From: Bradyrhizobium sp. RD5-C2
GTDB lineage: Bacteria; Pseudomonadota; Alphaproteobacteria; Rhizobiales; Xanthobacteraceae
Length of the DNA: 64,000 nt
NCBI RefSeq assembly: GCF_019972155.1
Contig: NZ_BOVL01000007.1
Span: forward strand, 355,843 to 419,842
Direction: 5' to 3'
Under the pieces are notes generated by a model. That model worked only from the letters and a program-made list of their open reading frames with translations. It was not told the DNA's origin and did not search any database. Within the stretch, counting starts at the first letter, position 1. Every line of letters begins with the position of its first letter. The position numbers were made by a program, and so were the translations under genes. Positions 34,911-43,874 of this stretch are shown one piece after another.

Positions 34911-36191
34911 TCAGGCGCGCAGGGCCTGGTCGAGGTCCGCGATCAGGTCTTCCTTGTCCTCGATCCCGATCGACAGCCGCACCACCTCGGGCGCGGCGCC
35001 CGATTTCACCTTGGCGGCGTCGTCGAGCTGGCTGTGGGTGGTCGAGGCCGGGTGGATCACCAGCGAGCGGGTGTCGCCGACATTGGCGAGGTGAGAGAAC
35101 AGCCTCAGGTTCGACACCAGATTGACGCCTGCGTCGTAGCCGCCCTTGAGGCTGAAGGTGAACACCGCGCCGGCGCCCCTCGGCGCGTATTTGCGCTGCA
35201 GGGCGTTGTACCTGTCGCCGGGCAGACCGGCGTAGTTCACCGCCGACACGGCCGGGTGGGTGGAGAGGAATTCCGCCACCGCCTTGGCATTGTCGCAGTG
35301 CTTCTGCATGCGCAGCGGCAGCGTCTCGATGCCAGTCAGGATCATGAAGGCGTTGAACGGCGACAGCGCGGGGCCGAGGTCGCGCAGGCCGAGCACGCGG
35401 CAGGCGATTGCGAAGGCGAAATTGCCAAAGGTCTCCTGGATCCGGATGCCGTGATATTCCGGGCGCGGCTCGCTCAGCATCGGATATTTGTTGTCCTTCG
35501 ACCAGTCGAAGGTGCCGGCGTCGACGATGATGCCGCCAAGCGAGTTGCCGTGACCGCCGAGAAACTTGGTCAGGGAGTGCACGACGATGTCGGCGCCATG
35601 GTCGATCGGCTTGATCAGATACGGCGAGGCCAGCGTGTTGTCGACGATCAGCGGCACGCCGGCCTTGCGCGCGACGGCCGCGATCGCCTCGATATCGGTG
35701 ATGCTGCCGGCGGGGTTGGCGATCGACTCGATGAAGATCGCCTTGGTATGCGGCGTCACCGCCTGTTCGAAGCTTGCGACGTCGTCGGGATCGGCCCAGG
35801 CGACGTTCCAGCCGAACGCCTTGAAGGCGTGGGTGAACTGGTTGATCGAGCCGCCATAGAGTTTTCGCGCGGCGATGATTTCGTCGCCGGGCCGGAGCAG
35901 TTGTTGCAACACCACGAGCTGCGCGGCGTGGCCGGAGGCAACCGCGAGCGCTGCCGTGCCGCCCTCGAGCGCTGCGACGCGTTCCTCGAGCACCGCGTTG
36001 GTCGGGTTGCCGATGCGGGTATAGATGTTGCCGAAGGCCTGCAGGCCGAACAGCGACGCCGCATGGTCGGCGTCGTTGAAGACGAATGACGTGGTCTGGT
36101 AGATCGGCGTCGCCCGCGCGCCGGTGGTGGGATCAGGCTGCGCGCCGGCGTGCACGGCGAGGGTGGAAAATCCCGGAAGGCGATCGGTCAT
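34911..36191 (-). CDS. metY: O-acetylhomoserine sulfhydrylase / aminocarboxypropyltransferase
   Basis: This 426-residue PLP enzyme belongs to the Cys/Met metabolism family and makes homocysteine from O-acetylhomoserine and sulfide. Signatures are the N-terminal YTRIGNPTN, ASGHAAQL, VDNTLASPYL and the PLP lysine Lys209 in HSLTKFLGGHGNSLGG. A 426-residue length with this C-terminus points to MetY rather than the shorter MetB/MetZ. The ATG is preceded by AGGACACAAAG. No obvious SAM-II riboswitch was found in the 140-base leader. The next upstream gene is a CoA-binding protein. Confidence 0.92.
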   Translation of the reverse strand: MTDRLPGFSTLAVHAGAQPDPTTGARATPIYQTTSFVFNDADHAASLFGLQAFGNIYTRIGNPTNAVLEERVAALEGGTAALAVASGHAAQLVVLQQLLRPGDEIIAARKLYGGSINQFTHAFKAFGWNVAWADPDDVASFEQAVTPHTKAIFIESIANPAGSITDIEAIAAVARKAGVPLIVDNTLASPYLIKPIDHGADIVVHSLTKFLGGHGNSLGGIIVDAGTFDWSKDNKYPMLSEPRPEYHGIRIQETFGNFAFAIACRVLGLRDLGPALSPFNAFMILTGIETLPLRMQKHCDNAKAVAEFLSTHPAVSAVNYAGLPGDRYNALQRKYAPRGAGAVFTFSLKGGYDAGVNLVSNLRLFSHLANVGDTRSLVIHPASTTHSQLDDAAKVKSGAAPEVVRLSIGIEDKEDLIADLDQALRA

Positions 36192-36338
36192 TCTTTGTGT
36201 CCTGTTGTGGCCTGGTCGAAACGCGCGGCATGCTGATGGCGGCGGCGTCCGCCGTCAAGCGAGTTGGGCACGCCGCCGGTTTTGGGAGGGGCATCCCGGG
36301 CTATACCGGATGATCGGAGCGATTATTCCGCTGCGATG

Positions 36339-36923
36339 TCAGGTCGTCTCGGTCTTGTTTTTTGCCGCGCGGTCGGATGCCGCAGTCTGGCCGCCGCCAA
36401 AACTCGTGCGGTTGAGCGACAGCCGCATGCCCTGAGTCGGGATCGGCGCGCGCTTGGAACTCAGCGTGCGCGAGTTGACGCCCATCCAGGAGATCTCCGA
36501 CGACAGCCGGCCGTACTCGATCTTCGGGCAGCGGTTCATCACAACCTTGAGGCCTGCGGCCTCCGCCTTCTCGGCGGCGGCATCGTCGCGTGCGCCGAGC
36601 TGCATCCAGATCACCTTCGGCAGCGGCGACAATTTCAGCGCCTCCTCGACGACGGGCATGATGTGGCTCGAATTGCGGAAGATGTCGATCATGTCGATCG
36701 GGCGATCGATATCCGCGAGCGATGCGACGAACGGCTTGCCCATCAGCGCCTTGCCGACATGGCCGGGGTTGACCGGGATCATGTCGTAGCCGCGCTGCGC
36801 CAGATACTTGAACGCGAAATAGCTCGGCCGCACATTGACCGGCGAGGCACCGACCATCGCGATCGATTTCACGTTGTTCAGGATGCTGCGGATGTAGTTG
36901 TCGTCGTAGGCGTCGTGGTTCAT
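36339..36923 (-). CDS. CoA-binding domain protein (YccU type)
   Basis: This 194-residue protein has a Rossmann-like CoA-binding domain. The segments are KSIAMVGASPVNVRPS, YDMIPVNPGHVGKALMGKP, MIDIFRNSSHIMPVVEEAL and LKVVMNRCPKIEYGRL. The family is widespread and poorly defined, perhaps a CoA-dependent regulator. The start at 36923 is used because the upstream extension is encoded by an intergenic palindromic repeat. Together with metY and the enoyl-CoA hydratase it forms a co-directional group. Confidence 0.85.
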   Translation of the reverse strand: MNHDAYDDNYIRSILNNVKSIAMVGASPVNVRPSYFAFKYLAQRGYDMIPVNPGHVGKALMGKPFVASLADIDRPIDMIDIFRNSSHIMPVVEEALKLSPLPKVIWMQLGARDDAAAEKAEAAGLKVVMNRCPKIEYGRLSSEISWMGVNSRTLSSKRAPIPTQGMRLSLNRTSFGGGQTAASDRAAKNKTETT

Positions 36924-36938
36924 CTGTCTTCCGGGTTT

Positions 36939-37016
36939 GTCATTCCGGGGCTCGCGAAGCGAGAACCCGGAATCTCGAAATTCCGGGTTCGATGCTGCGC
37001 ATCGCCCCGGAATGAC
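36939..37016. repeat. Intergenic palindromic repeat (family D)
   Basis: About 78 bases with ends GTCATTCCGGGGC and GCCCCGGAATGAC. Internal arms GAACCCGGAATC-type and ATTCCGGGTTC also pair. Because it is read through, it adds a spurious N-terminus to the CoA-binding gene frame. Confidence 0.75.
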
Positions 37017-37033
37017 GAAGCAAAATTGCGCCG

Positions 37034-37861
37034 TCATTTATCCTGCCACTTCGGGTCGCGCTTCTCGATGAAGGCGCCGATGCCTTCCTCGGCATCGCGC
37101 GCCATCATGTTCTCAGTCATCACCTCGGCCGCGAAGCGATAGGCCTCAGTGAGGCTCATCTCGGCCTGGCGATAGAACGCCTCTTTGCCGAGCTTGACGG
37201 TGTAGGCCGATTTCAGCGCGACCTTCTCGGCCAGCGCGATCGCGGCGTCGCGTTCGGTGCCTGCCGGCACTACGCGGTTGACGAGGCCAATGCTCTGCGC
37301 CGTTGCCGCGGAGACTGGTTCACCGGTCAGCAACATCTCCATCGCCTGCTTGCGCGGCACGTTGCGCGACAGCGCCACCATCGGCGTCGAGCAGAACAGC
37401 CCGATGTCGACGCCTGGCGTCGCAAACGCCGCGGCCTCGGAGGCAACCGCGAGGTCGCAGCTCGCGACGAGCTGGCAGCCCGCCGCGGTCGCGATGCCCT
37501 GGACGGATGCCACGACCGGCTTCGGCAGATGCACGATCGCCTGCATCATCGCGCTGCAGGCGTTCATGATCTCTGCGAAATAGGCGCGGCCGCGGTCGGC
37601 GTCGGTGCGGCGCGCGGTGAGCTCCTTGAGGTCGTGGCCCGCGCAGAAGGCCGGGCCGTTGGCGGCGAGCACGACCGCACGGATGCTCTTGTCAGCGCCG
37701 ATATCGTTCAGCGCAGCGTGCAACTCGCCGATCAGGCCCTCGGAAAGGCTGTTGCGCGCCGCGACGCGGTTGAGCGTCAGTCGCGCGATACTGCCCACGG
37801 TCTCGCGCAGCAGGATTGGCTGGTGTTGCGGCGCTTCGGCGCGGGCGGCTTGGGCGGACAT
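37034..37861 (-). CDS. Enoyl-CoA hydratase/isomerase family protein
   Basis: This 275-residue crotonase-fold enzyme has VVLAANGPAFCAGHDLKEL (oxyanion hole, near residues 63-80), SVQGIATAAGCQLVASCDLAVA (near 113-135) and the hydratase-type DIGLFCSTPMVALSRNV. The classical catalytic glutamates are not fully conserved, so the exact reaction (hydratase, isomerase or hydrolase) is open. The start is ATG 37861. It is the first gene of the minus-strand group before the CoA-binding gene and is divergent from the thioesterase gene. Confidence 0.88.
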   Translation of the reverse strand: MSAQAARAEAPQHQPILLRETVGSIARLTLNRVAARNSLSEGLIGELHAALNDIGADKSIRAVVLAANGPAFCAGHDLKELTARRTDADRGRAYFAEIMNACSAMMQAIVHLPKPVVASVQGIATAAGCQLVASCDLAVASEAAAFATPGVDIGLFCSTPMVALSRNVPRKQAMEMLLTGEPVSAATAQSIGLVNRVVPAGTERDAAIALAEKVALKSAYTVKLGKEAFYRQAEMSLTEAYRFAAEVMTENMMARDAEEGIGAFIEKRDPKWQDK

Positions 37862-37932
37862 GGCAAAAATTCCACTTTGGTCTCTATGACAACTTAATGT
37901 AACAGGCAGGCTGAAGCGAGGGCAGGGACCGC

Positions 37933-38361
37933 ATGGCGATTGCGAAAATGAGCGTGGCTGATCTGGAGGAGTTCCTGCGCAAGGAATTTCCGCAGGCGTT
38001 CACCCACGACGACATCCGGATCGAAAGCGCCGACGGCGAGACGGCCCTGCTGCGCCAGCGCTTCAGCGAGCGCATGCTGCGTCCGGGCGGCACGGTGTCC
38101 GGACCGACCCTGATGGGGCTGGCGGATTTCGCGATGTATGTGGTGCTGCTGTCCGCGATCGGGCCGATCGGCCTTGCCGTCACCACCAACCTCAACATCA
38201 ACTTCCTGCGCAAGGGCCAGCCGGGGCAGGATGTGCTTGCGGTGGCCAAGCTGCTGAAGCTCGGCAAACGGCTTGCGGTCGGCGAGGTGAACCTGCTGTC
38301 CGGCACCTCTCCGGATCCGATTGCCCATGTCACGGCGACCTATTCCATTCCAAATCAATAG
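37933..38361 (+). CDS. PaaI-family hotdog-fold thioesterase
   Basis: This 142-residue protein has the hotdog core: RPGGTVSGPTLMGLADFAMYVVLL and VTTNLNINFLRKGQPGQDVLA, with AHVTATYSIPN at the C-terminus. The family hydrolyses acyl- or aryl-CoA thioesters. The ATG at 37933 follows GAGGGCAGGGA. It is divergent from the enoyl-CoA hydratase, which could share its substrates. Confidence 0.85.
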   Translation: MAIAKMSVADLEEFLRKEFPQAFTHDDIRIESADGETALLRQRFSERMLRPGGTVSGPTLMGLADFAMYVVLLSAIGPIGLAVTTNLNINFLRKGQPGQDVLAVAKLLKLGKRLAVGEVNLLSGTSPDPIAHVTATYSIPNQ

Positions 38362-38389
38362 TCTTTTCTGCGGTATTATTACACCATAT

Positions 38390-38418
38390 TTGCAAGCGAT
38401 TGTTTTTGCTGATATAAA
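38390..38418 (+). promoter_or_regulatory. Sigma-70-type promoter of rplM-rpsI
   Basis: TTGCAA (38390-38395), 17 bases, TATAAA (38413-38418), about 97 bases upstream of the rplM ATG. The surrounding region is AT-rich in an otherwise GC-rich genome. Confidence 0.6.
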
Positions 38419-38514
38419 TTGCGCGTATCGACGTTGACGCGCGCCCGCGGCTTCTCTAGAAACCCACGCAGTTCGGCGCATTCGGCGCCGATTTCCTTTT
38501 CACGGATTTCACAC

Positions 38515-38979
38515 ATGAGCACGTTCTCGGCCAAGCCCGCCGAAGTGACGAAGAAGTGGGTTGTGATCGACGCCAAGGGTCTGGTCGTCGGTCGTCTCGC
38601 CACGCTCGTCGCGATGCGCCTGCGCGGCAAACACCTGCCCACCTACACCCCGCATGTCGATTGCGGCGACAACGTCATCATCGTTAACGCCGCGCATGTG
38701 GTGCTGACTGGTCGCAAGCGCGACCAGAAGGTCTACTACAAGCACACCGGCTTCATCGGTGGCATCAAGGAGCGCACCGCGAAGCAGATCCTCGAGGGTC
38801 GCTTCCCCGAGCGCGTCGTCGAGAAGGCGATCGAGCGCATGATCCCGCGCGGTCCGCTCGGCCGTATGCAGATGGGCAATCTGCGCGTCTATCCGGGTGC
38901 CGAGCATCCGCATGAGGCCCAGAGCCCCGAGAAGGTTGATATCGCCTCCCTGAATCGCAAGAACACGAGGGCCGCATAA
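38515..38979 (+). CDS. rplM: 50S ribosomal protein L13
   Basis: This 154-residue ribosomal protein contains the L13 signatures [47 protein letters not shown] and [18 protein letters not shown]. The start at 38515 is the family start; the upstream frame extension is spurious. The stop overlaps the rpsI start (TAATG), so the two are coupled. Confidence 0.98.
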   Translation: MSTFSAKPAEVTKKWVVIDAKGLVVGRLATLVAMRLRGKHLPTYTPHVDCGDNVIIVNAAHVVLTGRKRDQKVYYKHTGFIGGIKERTAKQILEGRFPERVVEKAIERMIPRGPLGRMQMGNLRVYPGAEHPHEAQSPEKVDIASLNRKNTRAA

Positions 38980-39455
38980 TGTCCGATACTTTGCAGTCCC
39001 TCGACCAGCTCTCGCAGGTCAAGCCGGCGGCTCCCGACGCGCCGAAGTACGTCAAGAAGATCGACAAGTTCAACCGCGCCTACGCCACCGGCAAGCGCAA
39101 GGACGCGGTCGCCCGCGTCTGGATCAAGCCGGGCGCCGGCAAGATCTCGGTCAACACCCGCGACATCGAAGTCTACTTCGCCCGCCCGGTGCTGCGCATG
39201 ATGATCCAGCAGCCGCTGGTCGCTGCCGCCCGTAACGGCCAGTACGACGTGATCTGCACCGTCGCCGGTGGCGGTCTGTCCGGCCAGGCCGGTGCTGTCC
39301 GCCACGGTATCTCGAAGGCGCTGACCAACTTCGAGCCCGAGCTGCGCGGCGTCCTCAAGAAGGGCGGCTTCCTGACCCGCGATAGCCGCACGGTCGAGCG
39401 CAAGAAGTACGGCAAGGCCAAGGCCCGCAAGTCCTTCCAGTTCTCGAAGCGCTAA
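38979..39455 (+). CDS. rpsI: 30S ribosomal protein S9
   Basis: This 158-residue protein has an N-terminal extension of about 25 residues typical of alphaproteobacteria. It then has the S9 core [39 protein letters not shown] and the basic C-terminal tail ending FQFSKR, which reaches the P-site tRNA. It is coupled to rplM. A terminator follows. Confidence 0.98.
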   Translation: MSDTLQSLDQLSQVKPAAPDAPKYVKKIDKFNRAYATGKRKDAVARVWIKPGAGKISVNTRDIEVYFARPVLRMMIQQPLVAAARNGQYDVICTVAGGGLSGQAGAVRHGISKALTNFEPELRGVLKKGGFLTRDSRTVERKKYGKAKARKSFQFSKR

Positions 39456-39501
39456 TTCGAGTTCTCAAATTCGCGGCAATTGCCGTGTGCATCGAGTTGC
39501 A

Positions 39502-39526
39502 GAGGGCGCCGCGAGGCGCCCTTTTT
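39502..39526 (+). terminator. Terminator of rplM-rpsI
   Basis: Stem GGGCGCC / GGCGCCC around GCGA, followed by TTTTT, 47 bases after the rpsI stop. Confidence 0.9.
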
Positions 39527-39701
39527 GCTGCACCCAACAGCGCGTGCTTCGACGCGAATTAGCGCAGTTTTTCATGAAAACTTGCGTGTGCGTGCAAACG
39601 AAATTGGAACTCGGGCCTTCTAGCTTGCGGGCTCGCACTGGCGCTGCATCACCGTATTATTTGCGCCTGCGAACGTTGCATCACCGGGCTGGGGTGACAC
39701 T

Positions 39702-40919
39702 ATGTCGTTCGATCCATCGACGCTTTATCTGTTCGCCACCATGGTCGCGGGCATGCTCGGCGCCATGCTCTGGTTGTTCGGCAGGCAGGAGAACATTCCC
39801 GCGCTGAAATGGTGGGGCACCGCCTATCTGCTCGGTGCGGCCTCCGTCGCGCTGTGGACGGTCGGCAGCTCGACGCTCGATCCGATGGTCCTGCTGGGCC
39901 TCAATGCGATCGGCTTCGCCGCCTGCGGCATGGTCTGGAATGCTGCGCGTATCTTCCACGGCCGCAAGGCCAACCTGCTGGGCCTTGTGCTCGGTCCGCT
40001 CGCTTGGATCGGCACCGTGACGACCATGCAGGATCCGGCGATGCGCCTGACCATCGGCGCCGGGATCGTCGCGATCTACGCCGCGCTGACCGCCTCCGAA
40101 CTATGGAGCGAGCGCCGCCGCGCGATGCAACGTCGCTGGATTGCGATCGCGATCCCGGTCGCACATGGCTGCGTCCTGATGCTGCCGATCCTGGTCGGCG
40201 ACCTGCTGCGGCTGAACGGCCAGAACTTCATCAGCAGCTTCTGGGTCACGCTATTCTCGATCGAGCTCGTGCTGTACGCGATCGGCACGGTGTTCGTGAT
40301 CTTCATGATGGTGTCTGACCGCGCGGTGGCCGTGCACAAGACCGCTGCGTCGGTCGATCCCTTGAGCGGCATGCTCAACCGCCGCGGATTTACCGAAGCC
40401 TGCGCGCGGGTGATCGAGCGGGAGGCCACGGCCGGCCGGCCGGTCACCGTGATGATCTTCGACCTTGATCACTTCAAGTCGATCAACGACCGGTTCGGCC
40501 ATCCCGCGGGCGACGAGATCCTGAAACTGTTCTCCGCCGTGGTGGTCAACAGCCTCAGGATCAGCGATCTGTCGGGCCGGATCGGCGGCGAGGAGTTCGC
40601 GGCACTGCTGCCGTGCTCGCTGGAGGAGGGCGTCCTGGTCGCCGAGCGCGTGCGCGAAGCCTTCGAGAACAGCAACATCAGCTGCGAGGAAGGTTCGGTC
40701 GATACCACGGTCAGCATCGGCGTGGCCGGTGGACCTGCCGGGACCGAGCTCGAGGTGCTGCTGGCCTCGGCCGACACGGCGCTCTACCAGGCCAAGCGCA
40801 GCGGCCGCAACCGTGTCGAGGCGGCGGAGGAATTGCCGCTGTCGCTGGAGAATTGGCGGCGCAAGACCGCGGGCCTGCCGGCATCGGCGCGGCAAAAGCC
40901 CACGCCCGCCCGCGCGTGA
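39702..40919 (+). CDS. Membrane diguanylate cyclase (GGDEF)
   Basis: This 405-residue inner-membrane protein has about six N-terminal helices (residues 1-205) that form a sensor region, then a GGDEF domain (about 215-380). The active site is GGEEF at 295-299, so cyclic-di-GMP synthesis is expected. An allosteric I-site RISD at 286-289 lies five residues before it, so product inhibition is likely. FDLDHFKSINDRFGH is intact. No EAL domain follows. Confidence 0.93.
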   Translation: MSFDPSTLYLFATMVAGMLGAMLWLFGRQENIPALKWWGTAYLLGAASVALWTVGSSTLDPMVLLGLNAIGFAACGMVWNAARIFHGRKANLLGLVLGPLAWIGTVTTMQDPAMRLTIGAGIVAIYAALTASELWSERRRAMQRRWIAIAIPVAHGCVLMLPILVGDLLRLNGQNFISSFWVTLFSIELVLYAIGTVFVIFMMVSDRAVAVHKTAASVDPLSGMLNRRGFTEACARVIEREATAGRPVTVMIFDLDHFKSINDRFGHPAGDEILKLFSAVVVNSLRISDLSGRIGGEEFAALLPCSLEEGVLVAERVREAFENSNISCEEGSVDTTVSIGVAGGPAGTELEVLLASADTALYQAKRSGRNRVEAAEELPLSLENWRRKTAGLPASARQKPTPARA

Positions 40920-40965
40920 GTGCGCGGTAACGACTGGTTAGCCATTCGATCCCATGCTTTCGGGC

Positions 40966-41202
40966 ATGGAATCGATCCGAACACGCAACCCCCATTCAGC
41001 CCTGATGTCGCTCGAAGCCGACGCGGCTTCGGCGCGCAGGGGCTTCGCTTGCCTGTTCTCGGACTCCGGTGAATACGAGACCGCGCTGATCGCCGAACGC
41101 CGCGCGCAGGGACGATACCAGCCACCGAGGAGCCGCTGGCCGATCGTGATGCTTCTCGGCGCGATGCTGATGGTCGTCGGCACGGTGCTGCTGTTCAACT
41201 GA
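40966..41202 (+). CDS. Small protein with one C-terminal membrane helix
   Basis: A frame of 78 residues has a soluble, Glu/Ala/Arg-rich first half and one hydrophobic helix at its end (WPIVMLLGAMLMVVGTVLLF). No family is recognised. There is no strong ribosome-binding site before 40966 (an alternative ATG is at 40954 and another at 41005). A terminator directly after it supports a real transcript. Confidence 0.55.
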   Translation: MESIRTRNPHSALMSLEADAASARRGFACLFSDSGEYETALIAERRAQGRYQPPRSRWPIVMLLGAMLMVVGTVLLFN

Positions 41203-41225
41203 ACCGCCGCGTGATTGCCGGATCG

Positions 41226-41248
41226 GGCGCCCAACGCGGGCGCCTTTT
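41226..41248 (+). terminator. Rho-independent terminator after the small membrane protein
   Basis: Stem GGCGCCC / GGGCGCC with loop AACGC, followed by TTTT, 24 bases after the stop. Confidence 0.8.
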
Positions 41249-41312
41249 GCTTTTGGGCGGGCTGGGCTAGAGACGGGCCTCAAGGGAAACCAACAAGGGA
41301 GGCCAGAGCTCG

Positions 41313-41609
41313 ATGATCACGGAAATCGCACAGATCGACGTCAAGCCCGGTAGCGAGAAGGATTTCGAGGCGGCGGTGGCCAAGGCGCGCCCGCTGTTCC
41401 TGCGTGCCAAGGGCGGCAAGGGGTTCGAACTGCACCGTTCGATCGAGAAGCCGTCGCGCTATCGCCTCGTGGCCAAATGGGAGACGCTGGAGAACCACAC
41501 CGTCGATTTCCGCGGCTCCGAGGATTTCACCGCCTGGCGCGCGCTGGTCGGTCCCTATTTTGCCGCCGCGCCCGAGGTCGAGCACACCGAGACCGTCTTG
41601 ACCACCTAA
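41313..41609 (+). CDS. Antibiotic biosynthesis monooxygenase (ABM) domain protein
   Basis: This 98-residue ferredoxin-like dimeric protein has the ABM pattern: ITEIAQIDVKPGSEKDFEAAV, then KGFELHRSIEKPSRYRLVAKWETLENHTVDF. Members act as cofactor-free quinone-type monooxygenases or are simply stress-related. AGGGAGG precedes the ATG. It ends eight bases from the convergent permease gene. The substrate is unknown. Confidence 0.85.
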   Translation: MITEIAQIDVKPGSEKDFEAAVAKARPLFLRAKGGKGFELHRSIEKPSRYRLVAKWETLENHTVDFRGSEDFTAWRALVGPYFAAAPEVEHTETVLTT

Positions 41610-41617
41610 GGAGGGAT

Positions 41618-42763
41618 TTACGCTGCCTGCGCCGGCGCTTGATCCTCCGCCTTGAAGTGGTCGATCATCACCTTGGCAATCGCCATCAGCGGCAGCGCCA
41701 GCGCCAGCCCCCAGATGCCGAACACGACGCCGAGCAGGATCTGGAACGCGAACAGTGTTGCCGGCGGGATATCGAGCGCCTGGCGCTGGATGATCGGCGT
41801 CAGCACGTAGCTTTCCAGCGCGTGCACGCCGAGGAACAGGATGAAGGCCGACAGCGCCGCGATCCATCCGCTCGCCAGGCTCGCCAGCACCACGATCAGC
41901 CCGCCCAAGATCGCGCCGACCGTCGGGATGAAGGCGAGCAGGCCGGCCTGGATGCCAAGGATGAACGAGCTCGGAATGCCGATGATGGCGAGCCCGATCC
42001 AGGTGACGAGGAACACCGCGGTCATGGTGATGATCTGCGCGATCAGCCAGCGTTCCAGCGTCTCGCCGATGCGGTCGACGATGACGGTCGCCTGGGCGCG
42101 GTATTTGGCCGGCGCGATGAACAGCAATCCGGCGCGGTAAATGCTCGGCTGGGCCGCGAAGGCGAGGCCCAGGAACAGCACGATGAAGAAGTTGCCGACG
42201 ACGCTGACAGTGCCGAGCAGCACCTTCAGCGTCTGACTGATGATGGCGCCGCCACTGGAGGCCAGCGCGCCGGCGCCGGGGATGCCGTGCGACTGCGACG
42301 ACGTTGTGGGCGTTGATGTCGTCGTCGTCACGGCGGAGCCTTCGCCTTTCGCCTCACCAGCGGCATTGGTGAAGTCGAGATAGCTGGTATCGACGCCGCG
42401 CTGCTCGAGGAACTCCTTGACGTTGCCGAGCTGCGATTTGATCGTGTTGCTCAGCACCGTGGCCTGCTGCGCGATCGTGGTGCCGCCGAGGAACACGATG
42501 CCGGACAATAGCCCAGCCATCGCCAGGCAGACGATCGCAAGCCGCAACGCGTGAGGCAGCCCGGTCAGCCGGCCGAGCAGGGTAGCCATGGCATTGAGGG
42601 CGACCCCGAGCAGCATACCCGCGAACAGCAGGAACAGGGTCGCGGCGAACTGCCAGGCGAACGTCAGCAGGGCGGCGAACAGCACGATGCCGATGCCGCC
42701 GACGGCGATCGCCCACGCCATGTCGTTGCGGGCCTGCAGGCGATTGTCAGCCGGGTCAGTCAC
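41618..42763 (-). CDS. AI-2E family (PerM-type) membrane permease
   Basis: This 381-residue inner-membrane protein has about eight helices in the AI-2E/PerM arrangement. Two N-terminal helices are followed by a polar region with a serine/threonine-rich linker (TTTTSTPTTSSQS near 145), then the core with AIIGIPSSFILGIQAGLLAFIPTVG and the C-terminal PLMAIAKVMIDHF. The GTG at 42763 is preceded by AAGGGGGAA and gives a normal start; the longer frame is spurious. The transported substrate is unknown; AI-2 export is known only for one family member. Confidence 0.85.
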   Translation of the reverse strand: MTDPADNRLQARNDMAWAIAVGGIGIVLFAALLTFAWQFAATLFLLFAGMLLGVALNAMATLLGRLTGLPHALRLAIVCLAMAGLLSGIVFLGGTTIAQQATVLSNTIKSQLGNVKEFLEQRGVDTSYLDFTNAAGEAKGEGSAVTTTTSTPTTSSQSHGIPGAGALASSGGAIISQTLKVLLGTVSVVGNFFIVLFLGLAFAAQPSIYRAGLLFIAPAKYRAQATVIVDRIGETLERWLIAQIITMTAVFLVTWIGLAIIGIPSSFILGIQAGLLAFIPTVGAILGGLIVVLASLASGWIAALSAFILFLGVHALESYVLTPIIQRQALDIPPATLFAFQILLGVVFGIWGLALALPLMAIAKVMIDHFKAEDQAPAQAA

Positions 42764-43041
42764 GGGTGATTCCCCCTTCGCGACGGTGTCTGGAGCAGTC
42801 TTTGGCGAAAATCCCGCCGGGATCAAGCTGGGCGGACCGTGCCGGTTTGCCGCTGACGTGCCGTGGTCCTGCCGCGACCGTTGGGCGCCAGGCCGGGTTT
42901 GGGCCCCCGAGGGCTGCGAATCTGTGCAGGATCGCAAGCCCCCCTGTGCAGATATAGACAGTTGATCCGGCGGGAACTCGAAGGCATGATCGTCTCCGCA
43001 AAGTCGCAAACTTAGAAGAATCATTGCGCGAGACTTCAATA

Positions 43042-43812
43042 ATGAGACGGCCCGTGGTCGGCGTGATCGGAAACGCCCATCGCATCGAAAATCGTTTCAC
43101 AGTCCAGATGGTCGGAGAGCGCAACCTTCGCGCGGTTGCCGAGGTGTCGGGCGCCGTGCCCTTGATGTTCGCTGGCAGCCCCGAAATCACCGAGGTCGCC
43201 GCCTTGCTCGACGTGGTCGACGGCGTGGTGCTGACGGGGGCCCGCGCCAACGTTCATCCGACCCGCTTCAACACCGAACCCTGCGCTGCTCACGAGCCCT
43301 ACGATATCCACCGCGACGACGTCGCGCTGGCGCTGTCGGAGGCCTGCGTCGCGCGCGGCGTGCCGATCTTCGGCATCTGCCGCGGCCTGCAGGAGATGAA
43401 CGTCGCCTTCGGCGGCTCGCTGCATCCGGAGATCCGCGAGATCCCGGGCCGCATGAACCACCGGATGCCTCGGCTGGAGAACGGCGAGATTCATCCCGAT
43501 CCCACCGTGGTGTTCGCCGACCGTCACGACGTCGCGCTGACGCCGGGTGGCGCCTTTGCAAGGATCCTCGGCTGCGAGACCATTCGGGTCAATTCGCTGC
43601 ACGGCCAGGGCATCCTCCAGCCCGGCAAGCGCGTCGTGATCGAGGGCATCGCCGAGGACGGCACCATCGAGGCGATCCGCATCGCCGATGCGCCCGGCTT
43701 TGCGCTCGGCGTGCAATGGCACGCCGAATACGATCCGCAGCGCAACCCGATCAACCGCGCGCTGTTCGAGGCCTTCGGCGACGCCCTGCGCGAGCGGCGG
43801 CGGGCGGCGTAG
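43042..43812 (+). CDS. Gamma-glutamyl-gamma-aminobutyrate hydrolase-type class I glutamine amidotransferase
   Basis: This 256-residue protein has the PuuD-type class I amidotransferase fold. The nucleophile is Cys113 in IFGICRGLQEMN, with His227 and Glu229 in VQWHAEYD. It may hydrolyse gamma-glutamylated amines, such as gamma-glutamyl-GABA from putrescine breakdown. No puuABC genes are beside it. The start at 43042 gives the usual family N-terminus (VVGVIGNAHR); a TTG at 43024 is an alternative. Confidence 0.9.
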   Translation: MRRPVVGVIGNAHRIENRFTVQMVGERNLRAVAEVSGAVPLMFAGSPEITEVAALLDVVDGVVLTGARANVHPTRFNTEPCAAHEPYDIHRDDVALALSEACVARGVPIFGICRGLQEMNVAFGGSLHPEIREIPGRMNHRMPRLENGEIHPDPTVVFADRHDVALTPGGAFARILGCETIRVNSLHGQGILQPGKRVVIEGIAEDGTIEAIRIADAPGFALGVQWHAEYDPQRNPINRALFEAFGDALRERRRAA

Positions 43813-43874
43813 CTGGCCCGCTCACCGCACAGCTTGGGTAGCGGTATCGTCAGCCGCAAACGTTTCAAGCGAGC

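Noticed and set aside
36192..36335. Possible SAM-II riboswitch upstream of metY
   Set aside because: I looked for the SAM-II pseudoknot pattern known upstream of met genes in alphaproteobacteria. No convincing stem arrangement was found by eye.
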